This document shows, one piece after another, positions 6,734-12,918 of a stretch of DNA of 12,921 nt. The notes under the pieces are model-generated. The model searched no databases and was not told the origin of the DNA. It worked only from the letters and a program-made list of their open reading frames with translations. Within the stretch, counting starts at the first letter, position 1. Each line of letters opens with the position of its first letter. Position numbers and translations under genes: made by a program. Origin of the DNA: an uncultured Clostridia bacterium (lineage in GTDB: Bacteria > Bacillota > Clostridia > Oscillospirales > Acutalibacteraceae); NCBI GenBank assembly GCA_945227095.1, contig CALYOC010000006.1, positions 1 through 12,921 on the forward strand, in the 5' to 3' direction.

Positions 6734-8329
6734 ATGAATGAATTTGTTTTTAAAATTTCGGGCAGTTCCATAAAGACTGTCAAGGCTCCCTTGCTTGTCA
6801 GCGGTTGCCGTAACACTCAAAAATGTTTGTTTTACTTTGACGAGGGCTGGCGCTCCTTTGTAAAGGTGGCGGTGTTCGGAACGACCGAGAGCAACACCTA
6901 CCCCGTTATGATAGACGAGCTCGGCGGCGACGCCGGAAGCTGTATTATTCCCGAAAAGGCAGTCTGCGAGTCGGGCAAGCTTCTTGTGGGCGTATATGCC
7001 TGCTGTTCCGGAGAGGGCGAGAGCACCGCGATTTTGCGCACGGCGTTTGTAAAGCTCGATGTCGTCACGGGAGCGTACAGCGAGAATGAAATGACCGAAG
7101 CGGAGCAGGCGACGCTGTATGAACAGGCGCTCGCCGCCCTCGCAGAAGTTGAGAGCAATGACAGGGCTTTGAGTGAGAAGATAAATACTTTCCTGTACGA
7201 TTTGTCCCTCGGCAAATACCGGGGTGAAAAGGGAGAAAAAGGAGATAAGGGCGATACGGGCGAGCGAGGCGAAAGGGGAGAGCGCGGCGAAAAGGGAGAG
7301 ACCGGTGAGATGAGGAACTACCGCGCCGGCGCAGGTGTGGCTATCGAGGGCGACACTATCAGCGTTGTCACCTCGGACGAGATATCGGACGGCGCGTTGC
7401 CGCTCTCCTGTGACGGCGGCAAAAGTCTGGGCGACAAAATTGACGCGCTTGCACATTTAGAGAGGGAGCATGTCGAGGAACTTGTCGACCGGATTTACAC
7501 AAAGCAGAATACGCTCACTGCCGGCGAGAATATAATTATATCGGAGGATTCTGTCATATCCGCGTCGGTTGAAAGTGATTATAACGCGCTTGAAAACAAG
7601 CCCGCCATAGAGGGAGTAACCTTGGAGGGCAACCTCACCGCGATGGACCTCGGTCTTATAGATTACGATGTCCTGGGCGGATACTATGATATTTTGAGGG
7701 CGACTCAAAGCGCTGTTTCATCAAATATGAGTAAAATCAGTGATCTTGACTCGAAAAAAGCGGACGCATTTAAAGTCGGAAGCGGCTTGAGGCTGGAGAA
7801 TGATGTTTTGAGCGTCGCCGAGAAAAAGTGGAAAACTCTTTACAAAGGCGTGAGCGAAAGTGAAACGGAATATCTCGAACTTGCTCACCCGGATTATGCG
7901 TGTGAGAAGTATGTCATTATCCTGACCGTTCCGAAGCTTGAAAAGGCGGCTGATTTATCGGGTACTATAAATCTGCTCGCCAAGGACGGCACGGCAAGCT
8001 CGACCGCAATAGCCATTCTCGCTCCGAGCACCTTTGCGACAAAGACCTCCTCCGGGACAGGCACAACCCTACTTATAAAGCTTGAAAAGTGCGGAAGCTG
8101 GTTGACGGACATCAGAAAGAGTAATTACGGCGGAACCGGAATTTACGGCAATCAGGCGAACACGGCGTCTGTTTCCTTCGTCGGGTCAGGAATAAATTGC
8201 TACAACAACATCTCCGATTCTTACGGCGTGCGGATATATCTCGGAACGACGAAAAATTCCGACTCAACCGTTTCAACTCTCTTTTTCCCGGAGGGAACAT
8301 TTTTTGAAGTAAGAGGATTTGTAGAATAG
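6734..8329 (+). CDS. Tail fibre / receptor-binding protein with collagen-like segment
   Basis: Predicted 531 residues; ATG 6734 one base after the previous stop, with GGGGAG (6722-6727). Residues 1-140 form a beta-sandwich of the BppU-N-terminal type common in Firmicutes phage baseplates and fibres (LFYFDEGWRSFVKVAVF, then CIIPEKAV and LLVGVYAC). A helical linker follows, then ten Gly-X-Y triplets (164-193, bases 7223-7312), rich in GEK and GER, predicted to form a collagen-like triple helix. After that come three copies of a G.G(V/L).(I/L)...D.(I/L)SV motif (about 199-212, 263-276, 349-361) and the fibre element DYNALENKPAIEGVTLEGN (282-300). Residues about 363-531 form a beta-rich, Ser/Thr/Gly-rich head likely to contact the receptor. 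The fibre call is firm; the receptor is unknown. Confidence 0.78.
   Translation: MNEFVFKISGSSIKTVKAPLLVSGCRNTQKCLFYFDEGWRSFVKVAVFGTTESNTYPVMIDELGGDAGSCIIPEKAVCESGKLLVGVYACCSGEGESTAILRTAFVKLDVVTGAYSENEMTEAEQATLYEQALAALAEVESNDRALSEKINTFLYDLSLGKYRGEKGEKGDKGDTGERGERGERGEKGETGEMRNYRAGAGVAIEGDTISVVTSDEISDGALPLSCDGGKSLGDKIDALAHLEREHVEELVDRIYTKQNTLTAGENIIISEDSVISASVESDYNALENKPAIEGVTLEGNLTAMDLGLIDYDVLGGYYDILRATQSAVSSNMSKISDLDSKKADAFKVGSGLRLENDVLSVAEKKWKTLYKGVSESETEYLELAHPDYACEKYVIILTVPKLEKAADLSGTINLLAKDGTASSTAIAILAPSTFATKTSSGTGTTLLIKLEKCGSWLTDIRKSNYGGTGIYGNQANTASVSFVGSGINCYNNISDSYGVRIYLGTTKNSDSTVSTLFFPEGTFFEVRGFVE
7223..7312 (+). repeat. Ten collagen-like Gly-X-Y codon triplets
   Basis: Ten consecutive in-frame triplets, each starting with Gly and mostly GEK, GER or GDK, encode residues 164-193 of the long fibre. 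The DNA is purine-rich and internally repetitive (GGNGANAAG/GGCGAGCGN units), so it is a likely site of slippage in units of nine bases. Confidence 0.92.
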
Positions 8330-8339
8330 GAAATGAAAA

Positions 8340-8636
8340 ATGAAGGATAAAAAAATTACCGAACGCCTTGCCGCCCTGGAGCAGCGGGCGAAATCGAACA
8401 CGCGCAGGATAGATTCGGCGGAAAGGAACCTCTCGCAGATAAGACAGCTTACCGAGTCCGTGGCGGTGCTTGCGGAGCGTATGAAAAATGTCTCTGCCGA
8501 TGTCTCGGAAATAAAGTCGCGCGTAGAGCAGGTCAGGGACAGACCGGCTCACGCGGCGGATAAGCTCAAATGGGTGGTAATCACCGCCGTGTGCTCCCTT
8601 TGCGCGTCATTGTTATTGGTGTATTTCACATCTTAA
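8340..8636 (+). CDS. XhlA-like (hemolysin XhlA family-type) coiled-coil membrane protein
   Basis: Predicted 98 residues. Start ATG 8340 with a weak purine-rich site (AATAGGAAATGA). Residues about 5-68 form an amphipathic helix with heptad spacing (ITERLAALEQRAKSNTRRID and later MKNVSADVSEIKSRVEQV). Residues 77-96 (KWVVITAVCSLCASLLLVYF) are one membrane span next to the C terminus. This plan, soluble coiled coil then one C-terminal span, is that of XhlA-type proteins, which act with holins in host lysis, and the place right after the fibre and before a holin-like gene agrees. The TAA stop (8634-8636) shares its AA with the first two bases of the downstream inverted-repeat element. Similar-looking small proteins also occur as tail-associated membrane proteins, so function is not certain. 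Confidence 0.66.
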   Translation: MKDKKITERLAALEQRAKSNTRRIDSAERNLSQIRQLTESVAVLAERMKNVSADVSEIKSRVEQVRDRPAHAADKLKWVVITAVCSLCASLLLVYFTS

Positions 8637-8653
8637 GGTGAGGAGAGTTGAAC
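8635..8653 (+). repeat. Terminal inverted repeat, left end of copy 1
   Basis: AAGGTGAGGAGAGTTGAAC; matches the reverse complement of 8892-8910 at 18 of 19 positions. Its outer flank reads CTT, giving a CTTAAG palindrome at 8632-8637. Confidence 0.85.
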
Positions 8654-8813
8654 ACAATATGCCGAAAATTTGATATTACGGCGTATTTTCACTTTTTCAC
8701 CGTTGTCGGGCGTCAGCCCGACTGCCGTCTCAAAAGCAAAAATCCATCCATACTCTCTGCATTTTCGGTGCAGAGCAGTTTAAAACGAGTAGATTTTTGC
8801 TTAAACAAGGCAC

Positions 8814-8849
8814 AAAATCGCCGCCATACTGCCGTATGGCAAGATTTTT
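8814..8849 (+). terminator. Possible two-way terminator hairpin inside copy 1
   Basis: GCCATAC (8823-8829) pairs perfectly with GTATGGC (8834-8840) around TGCC. On the + strand it is followed after four bases by TTTTT (8845-8849). On the other strand it is followed, after a GGCG spacer, by TTTT (8815-8818 read in reverse). Flanking AAAATC and GATTTT can lengthen the stem with an internal bulge. The copy at 12644-12918 keeps the hairpin with one terminal pair weakened to a wobble. Stem strength is moderate, so termination may be partial. Confidence 0.38.
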
Positions 8850-8891
8850 AACGCAGGTCAGGCAAAAATATGCCGTTTTAAACCATATCGG

Positions 8892-8910
8892 GTTCAACTA
8901 TCCTCACCTT
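8892..8910 (-). repeat. Terminal inverted repeat, right end of copy 1
   Basis: GTTCAACTATCCTCACCTT; inverted partner of 8635-8653. The inner part GGTTCAACT resembles a tRNA T-arm, which may be chance. Confidence 0.85.
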
Positions 8911-9010
8911 GAGGAAAAGCCGGGCGCGTGTGCCTCGTAAAAGAGTGTCTTGAAAAAGGACAAATGTGCTATGGCGCAAGGCAGGTATATCGGTCCGGCT
9001 TATATTTTGG

Positions 9011-9034
9011 CGGAAACCGCGGCAGCTGTTTCCG
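9011..9034 (+). promoter_or_regulatory. Stem-loop just before the holin ribosome site
   Basis: CGGAAAC (9011-9017) pairs with GTTTCCG (9028-9034) in a 7-bp stem with a 10-base GC-rich loop. The holin ribosome site (GGGAAAGGTG, 9034-9043) begins at its 3' edge, so folding could limit holin translation. The stretch 8911-9010 before it shows nothing else that I can name. Confidence 0.35.
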
Positions 9035-9048
9035 GGAAAGGTGATTTT

Positions 9049-9309
9049 ATGAAAAAGATTATGGAAAAATTTTTATTTCAGTTAAAAAACAGCAGAGTGC
9101 TCAGAACCTTTATTCAGTCTGCGGCGGGATATATAGTTGCCAATGTTGTCTATATCTCCTTCAGCCCGGACGAGAGCTTTTCACATATGCTTAAGGTTTT
9201 GCTTTACACTTTGATTATACCTGCGGCGGCGACAGGTCTCGCAGCGGTTATGAACAGCACGGGCAAGGCCGCCGGGAAAGGAGAAGATGATGACTCGCTA
9301 CATATTTGA
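9049..9309 (+). CDS. Holin-like small membrane protein
   Basis: Predicted 86 residues from the ATG at 9049, chosen because AAAGGTG (9037-9043) sits at good spacing. The frame is open upstream to a TTG near 8950, but that part has no ribosome site and would cross the stem-loop. A basic N terminus (MKKIMEKFLFQLKNSRVLRT) precedes a first membrane span at about 20-38 (TFIQSAAGYIVANVVYISF). An acidic turn (SPDESFS) and a second span at about 48-68 (MLKVLLYTLIIPAAATGLAAV) follow, then a charged tail. This hairpin topology, the size, and the 20-base overlap with a peptidase gene fit a phage holin that permeabilises the membrane and times lysis. Small phage membrane proteins of other roles cannot be excluded. 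Confidence 0.68.
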   Translation: MKKIMEKFLFQLKNSRVLRTFIQSAAGYIVANVVYISFSPDESFSHMLKVLLYTLIIPAAATGLAAVMNSTGKAAGKGEDDDSLHI

Positions 9310-10063
9310 AAATCAGAATAATTATCCGTCGCTTTTGTATGACAGACAGAGTACGCCCTTTAAGGAGACGATAAAGACTTCGGGCTGCGGCGTTTGCGCG
9401 GTTTTTAACGCGGTGTCAAATTTGAGGGGCAGGCGTTATTCGTCGATAAATACAATAACAACGGAGTTTTTGAGGTGCTCTGCACGCACCGAAAACGGAA
9501 CGGATGTCGGTGTGGGTATGAGGTATTTGAGCTCTGTGTATGGCGGATTCTCGTTTAAAAAGGGCGATTTTAAGGCTTTGAAAAGCCATTTGAAAAAGGG
9601 CAATACCGCAATTCTCTGTACGTCGGGCGGAGCGCTCGCTCCGGCGGGACTGTTCAGCACCTCCGGGCATTATATCGCCGCAGTCGGCGCGTATGAGCAG
9701 GGCGGAGTGATGTATGTTGACATACTCGACAGCGGGCTTTACAAAGGAAAGTACTCTCTGTACGGCAGGGAAAAATATGCCCGCGTGTCCGGCAATGTCG
9801 TCCGCGTTAAGTTCGACACTCTCCAAAAGTGTCGTATAACGGAGATATGGCTTATCGGCAAGGCGTTGCTCAAAAGGCCGAAACTCACCGTCGCAACACA
9901 CTCGAAGCCTCTCAATATCAGGCGCGCGGCGGCGGGAACTTCGCCTGTTATCGGTACCGCGCCTAAGGGAGCAAAGGTGTACCGACTCGGCGCAAACGGA
10001 GATTTTTACCATATCAAGTACAAAAAATTTGACGGATACAGCGTCAAGTACTTTTTGAAGTAG
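9290..10063 (+). CDS. C39-like cysteine peptidase with SH3 domain, probable endolysin
   Basis: Predicted 257 residues. Two ATGs occur in a row (9287 and 9290); 9290 is preferred because it is six bases from AAAGGAG (9277-9283), while 9287 is only three away. Residues about 20-190 fit a C39-type papain-like fold: the Cys in TSGCGVCAVFNAVSNL (likely nucleophile C33), His in TSGHYIAAVGAY (H127), and an Asp in YVDILDSG (D144 or D147). Residues 199-257 (TVATHSKPLNIRRAAAGTSP onward) form a bacterial SH3 domain of the wall-binding type. There is no signal peptide, as expected for a holin-dependent endolysin. The gene overlaps the holin, supporting a lysis cassette. It would cut the peptide part of host peptidoglycan; the exact bond is not readable from sequence. 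A bacteriocin-processing role is unlikely, as no transporter domain is attached. Confidence 0.72.
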   Translation: MTRYIFENQNNYPSLLYDRQSTPFKETIKTSGCGVCAVFNAVSNLRGRRYSSINTITTEFLRCSARTENGTDVGVGMRYLSSVYGGFSFKKGDFKALKSHLKKGNTAILCTSGGALAPAGLFSTSGHYIAAVGAYEQGGVMYVDILDSGLYKGKYSLYGREKYARVSGNVVRVKFDTLQKCRITEIWLIGKALLKRPKLTVATHSKPLNIRRAAAGTSPVIGTAPKGAKVYRLGANGDFYHIKYKKFDGYSVKYFLK

Positions 10064-10098
10064 TGCGCTCGACCCGTCTTGGTAAATATATACACAGA

Positions 10099-10127
10099 TT
10101 GAATTATTATCGAATATTTGTTAAAAT
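10099..10127 (+). promoter_or_regulatory. Strong sigma-A-type promoter for the GH25 lysozyme gene
   Basis: TTGAAT (-35, 10099-10104), a 17-base AT-rich spacer, then TAAAAT (-10, 10122-10127) preceded by TGT, giving an extended -10 as well. Predicted start is around 10134, 26 bases before the ATG. The gap before it (10064-10098) has no recognisable terminator. This marks the lysozyme as a separately expressed unit. Confidence 0.72.
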
Positions 10128-10159
10128 GGAATCGGCAAATGTATTTTAGGAGAGAACAA

Positions 10160-12064
10160 ATGAAAAGGATATTGAGTTTTATCATATGTGCGTGTATTAT
10201 TTTTTCCGTCGGTGTATCTCCCTGTCAGGCGGCTTCGCCTTCATTTGACCCCGGGTATTATCGTCTTAGCGGTGAGTCTGAGCAGACCGAGCACGACGGC
10301 AAAGAGGATGACAGACAAAGGGCGACAACATCGGGTGCGGATTCCTTCACCGGTAAGGTATATACGCATAATAATAGATTTGATAGCTCATATGAGATAA
10401 AAAGAGGTGTTGATGTCTCCGAGTATCAAGGGGCTATCAGTACCGATAATTGGAAAAAGGCAAAGGCGGCAGGAGTAAGCTTTGCCATAGTCAGAGTCGC
10501 TTATAGGGGCTACGGTAAGGCGGGTAATTTGGTATATGACCGCTATTACGCTCAAAACATCAAAAATGCCGCGGCGGCGGGAATACCTGTCGGAGTATAT
10601 ATTTATTCGCAGGCGATAACCGTCGACGAGGGAAAGGAAGAAGCGGACTTCGTACTCTCCATAATTAAGAAATTTGATATTAAGCTTCCCGTTGTAATAG
10701 ACTACGAATACGCGAGCCTGCCGACAGGACTCGGCGGCAGACTGTGGAATGCGAAATTGACTAAAGCGCAGGCGACAAATATTGTAAACGCCTTTTGCAA
10801 GAGAGTTATCGGAGCCGGCTATACGCCTATGGTGTACGCAAACTCCGATATGCTCACAAATCATATGAATGCCGCAGATATTCCGTATTATATCTGGCTT
10901 GCGAATTATACTACAAAGACCTCGTATAAGGGCGATTACCGATTTTGGCAGTATTCGAGCGCAGGCAGTGTTCCCGGAATCAGCGGTAATGTTGATGTGA
11001 ACTTCTGGTATTATTCCGAGCAGGAGGTAAAGATTTCCGTCACCGACTGCCGCCGTACAACCGATTCGCTTGAAATAAGATGGAAGTCGCAGCTTCCGGC
11101 GGGCTGCAAGTTTAAAAAATATCGTGTATATAGGTACAAGCTTCAGCCCGATGACTATGTTGAGGTTGCCGATGTGGCGGACATTGACGGCGTTTATAAG
11201 GAGAGCGGACTCGCTTCCGGCACGCAGTATAAGTTTAAGATAGAGGCGGTGTTTTATGACAGCGCGGGAGCGGAGCATACAGGTGAGCCGCTTTTCTACA
11301 ACGCGGTGACCTCGCCAAAGGCTCCGGTTCTTAAATTCACATCTTCAAATTCCTCGTCTGTAAGCTTTTCTTGGAATAAGGTAAACGGCGCAACAGGGTA
11401 TGAGATATACCGCAAGAGTGCCGGCTCGGCAGATTATAAGAGAATTAAGGTTGTGGGCGCGTCCGTGCTCAAATACACCGATTCGGGACTCGGCGCGGCT
11501 TCCTCGTATTCATACAGGGTGCGCGCGTACAGAGCTTTTTCGGGTGCCAATTATTACAGCGCTTACGGCACCGCCCTCGCGGCTTATACAGGCCCTAAAA
11601 GTGTCAGCTCGCTTACGGCGGCTTCGCCTAAAAGTACACAGATTAAGCTGTCCTGGAAAAAGGTCGGCGGCGCGTCGGGCTATCAGATTTACAGGTACAA
11701 TACCAAAACCGCAAGGTATGAGAAGATAAAGGAATTGTCCGCTTCGTCGCTTTCGTATCTCAATACGGTTATCGCTAAAAAGAAGTATAAATATGCCGTC
11801 AGACCTTTTAGAACCGTGTCGGGTAAAAAGGTGTACGGAACATTTGTAAATATCGGTGCGGTCGGAAGATGTACCGGCACCGTCACCGCTTCGAGTTTAA
11901 ATGTAAGATCCGGAGCAGGAAGTACATATAAGGTCAAATTTAAGCTCCAAAGGGGTTCGAAGGTGACCGTCACGGGCGCCGCGTCGGGCTGGTACAGCAT
12001 TTCCTGCGTCAGGAGCGGCAGAACATATACGGGATATGTTTCGCAGAGCTATATTAAGATTTAA
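10160..12064 (+). CDS. Secreted GH25 lysozyme with three Fn3 domains and an SH3 domain
   Basis: Predicted 634 residues from the ATG at 10160 (AGGAGAG at 10148-10154); the frame is open back to 10118 but that part overlaps the promoter. A signal peptide spans about 1-25 (KRILSFIICACIIFSVGVS, then CQAAS; an Ala-X-Ala-like cut near 24-25). A charged linker follows. The GH25 muramidase domain is about 82-285: RGVDVSEYQG with D85, VVIDYEY with D181 and E183, and GNVDVNFWY with D279 form the expected acidic active site. Fibronectin type III-like domains lie at about 290-384, 386-477 and 479-568 (for example VNGATGYEIYRKS and VGGASGYQIYRYN). The end (571-634, SSLNVRSGAGSTYKVKFKL) is an SH3 domain. 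It would hydrolyse the MurNAc-GlcNAc bond outside the cell. A signal peptide and own promoter suggest a host gene or lysogen-expressed cargo, not the phage endolysin. Confidence 0.93.
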   Translation: MKRILSFIICACIIFSVGVSPCQAASPSFDPGYYRLSGESEQTEHDGKEDDRQRATTSGADSFTGKVYTHNNRFDSSYEIKRGVDVSEYQGAISTDNWKKAKAAGVSFAIVRVAYRGYGKAGNLVYDRYYAQNIKNAAAAGIPVGVYIYSQAITVDEGKEEADFVLSIIKKFDIKLPVVIDYEYASLPTGLGGRLWNAKLTKAQATNIVNAFCKRVIGAGYTPMVYANSDMLTNHMNAADIPYYIWLANYTTKTSYKGDYRFWQYSSAGSVPGISGNVDVNFWYYSEQEVKISVTDCRRTTDSLEIRWKSQLPAGCKFKKYRVYRYKLQPDDYVEVADVADIDGVYKESGLASGTQYKFKIEAVFYDSAGAEHTGEPLFYNAVTSPKAPVLKFTSSNSSSVSFSWNKVNGATGYEIYRKSAGSADYKRIKVVGASVLKYTDSGLGAASSYSYRVRAYRAFSGANYYSAYGTALAAYTGPKSVSSLTAASPKSTQIKLSWKKVGGASGYQIYRYNTKTARYEKIKELSASSLSYLNTVIAKKKYKYAVRPFRTVSGKKVYGTFVNIGAVGRCTGTVTASSLNVRSGAGSTYKVKFKLQRGSKVTVTGAASGWYSISCVRSGRTYTGYVSQSYIKI

Positions 12065-12131
12065 TTTAAGTATATATTGATTATTAAAAATATATCAACC
12101 GCCGTTCTTTACCTGCGGTGAAAGAGAAAAA

Positions 12132-12650
12132 ATGGACTATTCGGTTATTTATTCAAAGAGAAAATCTCTGTGTCTGGAGATTGACAGAAGTTTAAATTTA
12201 ACGGTCAGAGCTCCGATAGGAGCGAGTAAAGTTGAAATCGAGAGTTTTGTTTCATCTCACTCCGATTGGATTGAAAAGCATATAAAAATTGCTCGCCTGA
12301 GAAATGACAGGCTTCCCGATTTTCCGCAGACTCAGGCGGAAAAGGAGGAACTCAAGGAACGGCTAAGGGCTGTGATATACGACAAGGTTGAGCATTACAG
12401 CAGAGTTTTGAATTTGTATCCAAACAGGGTGAGCGTGACAAGTGCGCGAACGAGGTACGGCTCTTGCAGCGGAAAAAATAATATTTGTTTTTCCTGCTAC
12501 CTTGCGCTTTTTCCCGACGAGGCTATCGATTATGTCGTCGTTCACGAATTGTGTCATATTAAGTATAAAAATCATGGCAAAGAGTTTTATTCTCTGCTTG
12601 AAAGCGTTCTTCCGGATTATAAGAGCAGGGAGAGTTTGCTTAAAAGGTGA
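12132..12650 (+). CDS. YgjP/DUF45-family zinc metallopeptidase
   Basis: Predicted 172 residues; ATG 12132 with a weak GGTGAAAGAG site (12117-12126). The C-terminal half carries the zinc site HELCH (138-142) and, five residues on, another His in KNHGKEF (H148). These follow the family hallmark RYGSCSGKNNICFSCYLAL, about 112-130, and YVVVHELCHIKYKNHGKEF. This is the pattern of the YgjP-like (DUF45, SprT-related) family, usually cytosolic proteins of unsettled substrate. The N-terminal part (VIYSKRKSLCLEIDRSLNLT) is the family's beta-strand start. It is shorter than many members (often above 200 residues), but the core is complete. Its stop TGA (12648-12650) lies inside the terminal repeat of the downstream element, which also encodes the last residue, so the natural C terminus may have been trimmed slightly. 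It looks like a host gene. Confidence 0.88.
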   Translation: MDYSVIYSKRKSLCLEIDRSLNLTVRAPIGASKVEIESFVSSHSDWIEKHIKIARLRNDRLPDFPQTQAEKEELKERLRAVIYDKVEHYSRVLNLYPNRVSVTSARTRYGSCSGKNNICFSCYLALFPDEAIDYVVVHELCHIKYKNHGKEFYSLLESVLPDYKSRESLLKR

Positions 12651-12662
12651 GGGGAGTCGAAC
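12644..12662 (+). repeat. Terminal inverted repeat, end of copy 2 next to the metallopeptidase
   Basis: AAGGTGAGGGGAGTCGAAC; matches the reverse complement of 12900-12918 at 18 of 19 positions. It contains the TGA stop of the metallopeptidase gene. Confidence 0.85.
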
Positions 12663-12899
12663 CCGATATGGTTTAAAACGGCATATTTTCGCCTGAACTG
12701 CGTTAAAAATCTTACCATACGGCAGTATGGCGGCGATTTTGTACCTTGTTGGGCAAAAATCTTCTCGTTTTAAACTGCTCTGCACCGAAAACGCAGAGAG
12801 TACGGATGGATTTTTGCTTTTGAGACGGCAGTCGGGCTGACGCCCGACAACGGTGAAAAAGTGAAAATACACCGTAATATCAAATTTTCGGCATATTGT

Positions 12900-12918
12900 G
12901 TTCGGCTCCCCTCACCTT
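12900..12918 (-). repeat. Terminal inverted repeat, outer end of copy 2
   Basis: GTTCGGCTCCCCTCACCTT; inverted partner of 12644-12662 and counterpart of 8635-8653 in copy 1. Confidence 0.85.

Larger units (their letters stand above)
8635..8910 (+). mobile_element. MITE-like foldback element, copy 1 (276 bp)
   Basis: A non-coding unit bounded by 19-bp terminal inverted repeats (8635-8653 AAGGTGAGGAGAGTTGAAC; 8892-8910), with one mismatch between them. A second copy lies in reverse orientation at 12644-12918, with about 17 differences including one 1-base indel (about 94% identity by hand alignment). Inside are nested hairpins: GTCGGGC-GTCA-GCCCGAC (8705-8722), CTCTGC/GCAGAG (8755-8775), an 11-bp stem AAGCAAAAATC/GATTTTTGCTT (8734-8744 with 8792-8802), and GCCATAC-TGCC-GTATGGC (8823-8840). 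No transposase is encoded, and short open frames inside have no ribosome site or family signature. It sits between the XhlA-like and holin-like genes, so it has probably inserted into a lysis operon. No clear target duplication can be defined. MITE-like behaviour is inferred from terminal repeats, size and two copies. Confidence 0.82.
12644..12918 (-). mobile_element. MITE-like foldback element, copy 2 (275 bp, reverse orientation)
   Basis: The reverse complement aligns along its whole length with 8635-8910. Ends are AAGGTGAGGGGAGTCGAAC (12644-12662) and GTTCGGCTCCCCTCACCTT (12900-12918). Hairpins are kept: GTCGGGC/GCCCGAC stays perfect, CTCTGC/GCAGAG stays perfect, and CCATAC-GGCA-GTATGG (12715-12730) loses only an end pair. 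The GCAAAAATC stem is shortened to nine pairs. It overlaps the last codons of the metallopeptidase gene. The outer junction at 12916-12921 reads CTTAAG, the same as the outer junction of copy 1. Only three bases of flank remain in the window, so the far side cannot be judged. No coding potential of its own is credited. Confidence 0.82.

Noticed and set aside
8648..8851. Open frame within copy 1, and a related one on the - strand across copy 2 and the metallopeptidase end (12363-12872)
   Set aside because: Both translate the repeat element itself, have no ribosome site and no family pattern; the second also runs antisense through a clear gene. They are probably the source of spurious 'hypothetical proteins' in databases.
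8635..8910. Identifying the element as a known family such as ERIC, BOX, RUP or Correia
   Set aside because: The terminal repeat AAGGTGAGG and the internal hairpins do not match what I know of those families.
8950..9048. Longer holin start (TTG near 8950 or ATG at 8971)
   Set aside because: No ribosome site, non-hydrophobic extension and a stem-loop in the way; ATG 9049 has AAAGGTG at correct spacing.
12098..12119. ACCGC/GCGGT hairpin between the lysozyme and metallopeptidase genes as terminator
   Set aside because: Only five pairs with a 12-base loop and no T-run afterwards; too weak to call.
8635..12918. CRISPR-like repeat arrangement
   Set aside because: Only two long, inverted copies 3.7 kb apart; no regularly spaced short direct repeats or cas genes.
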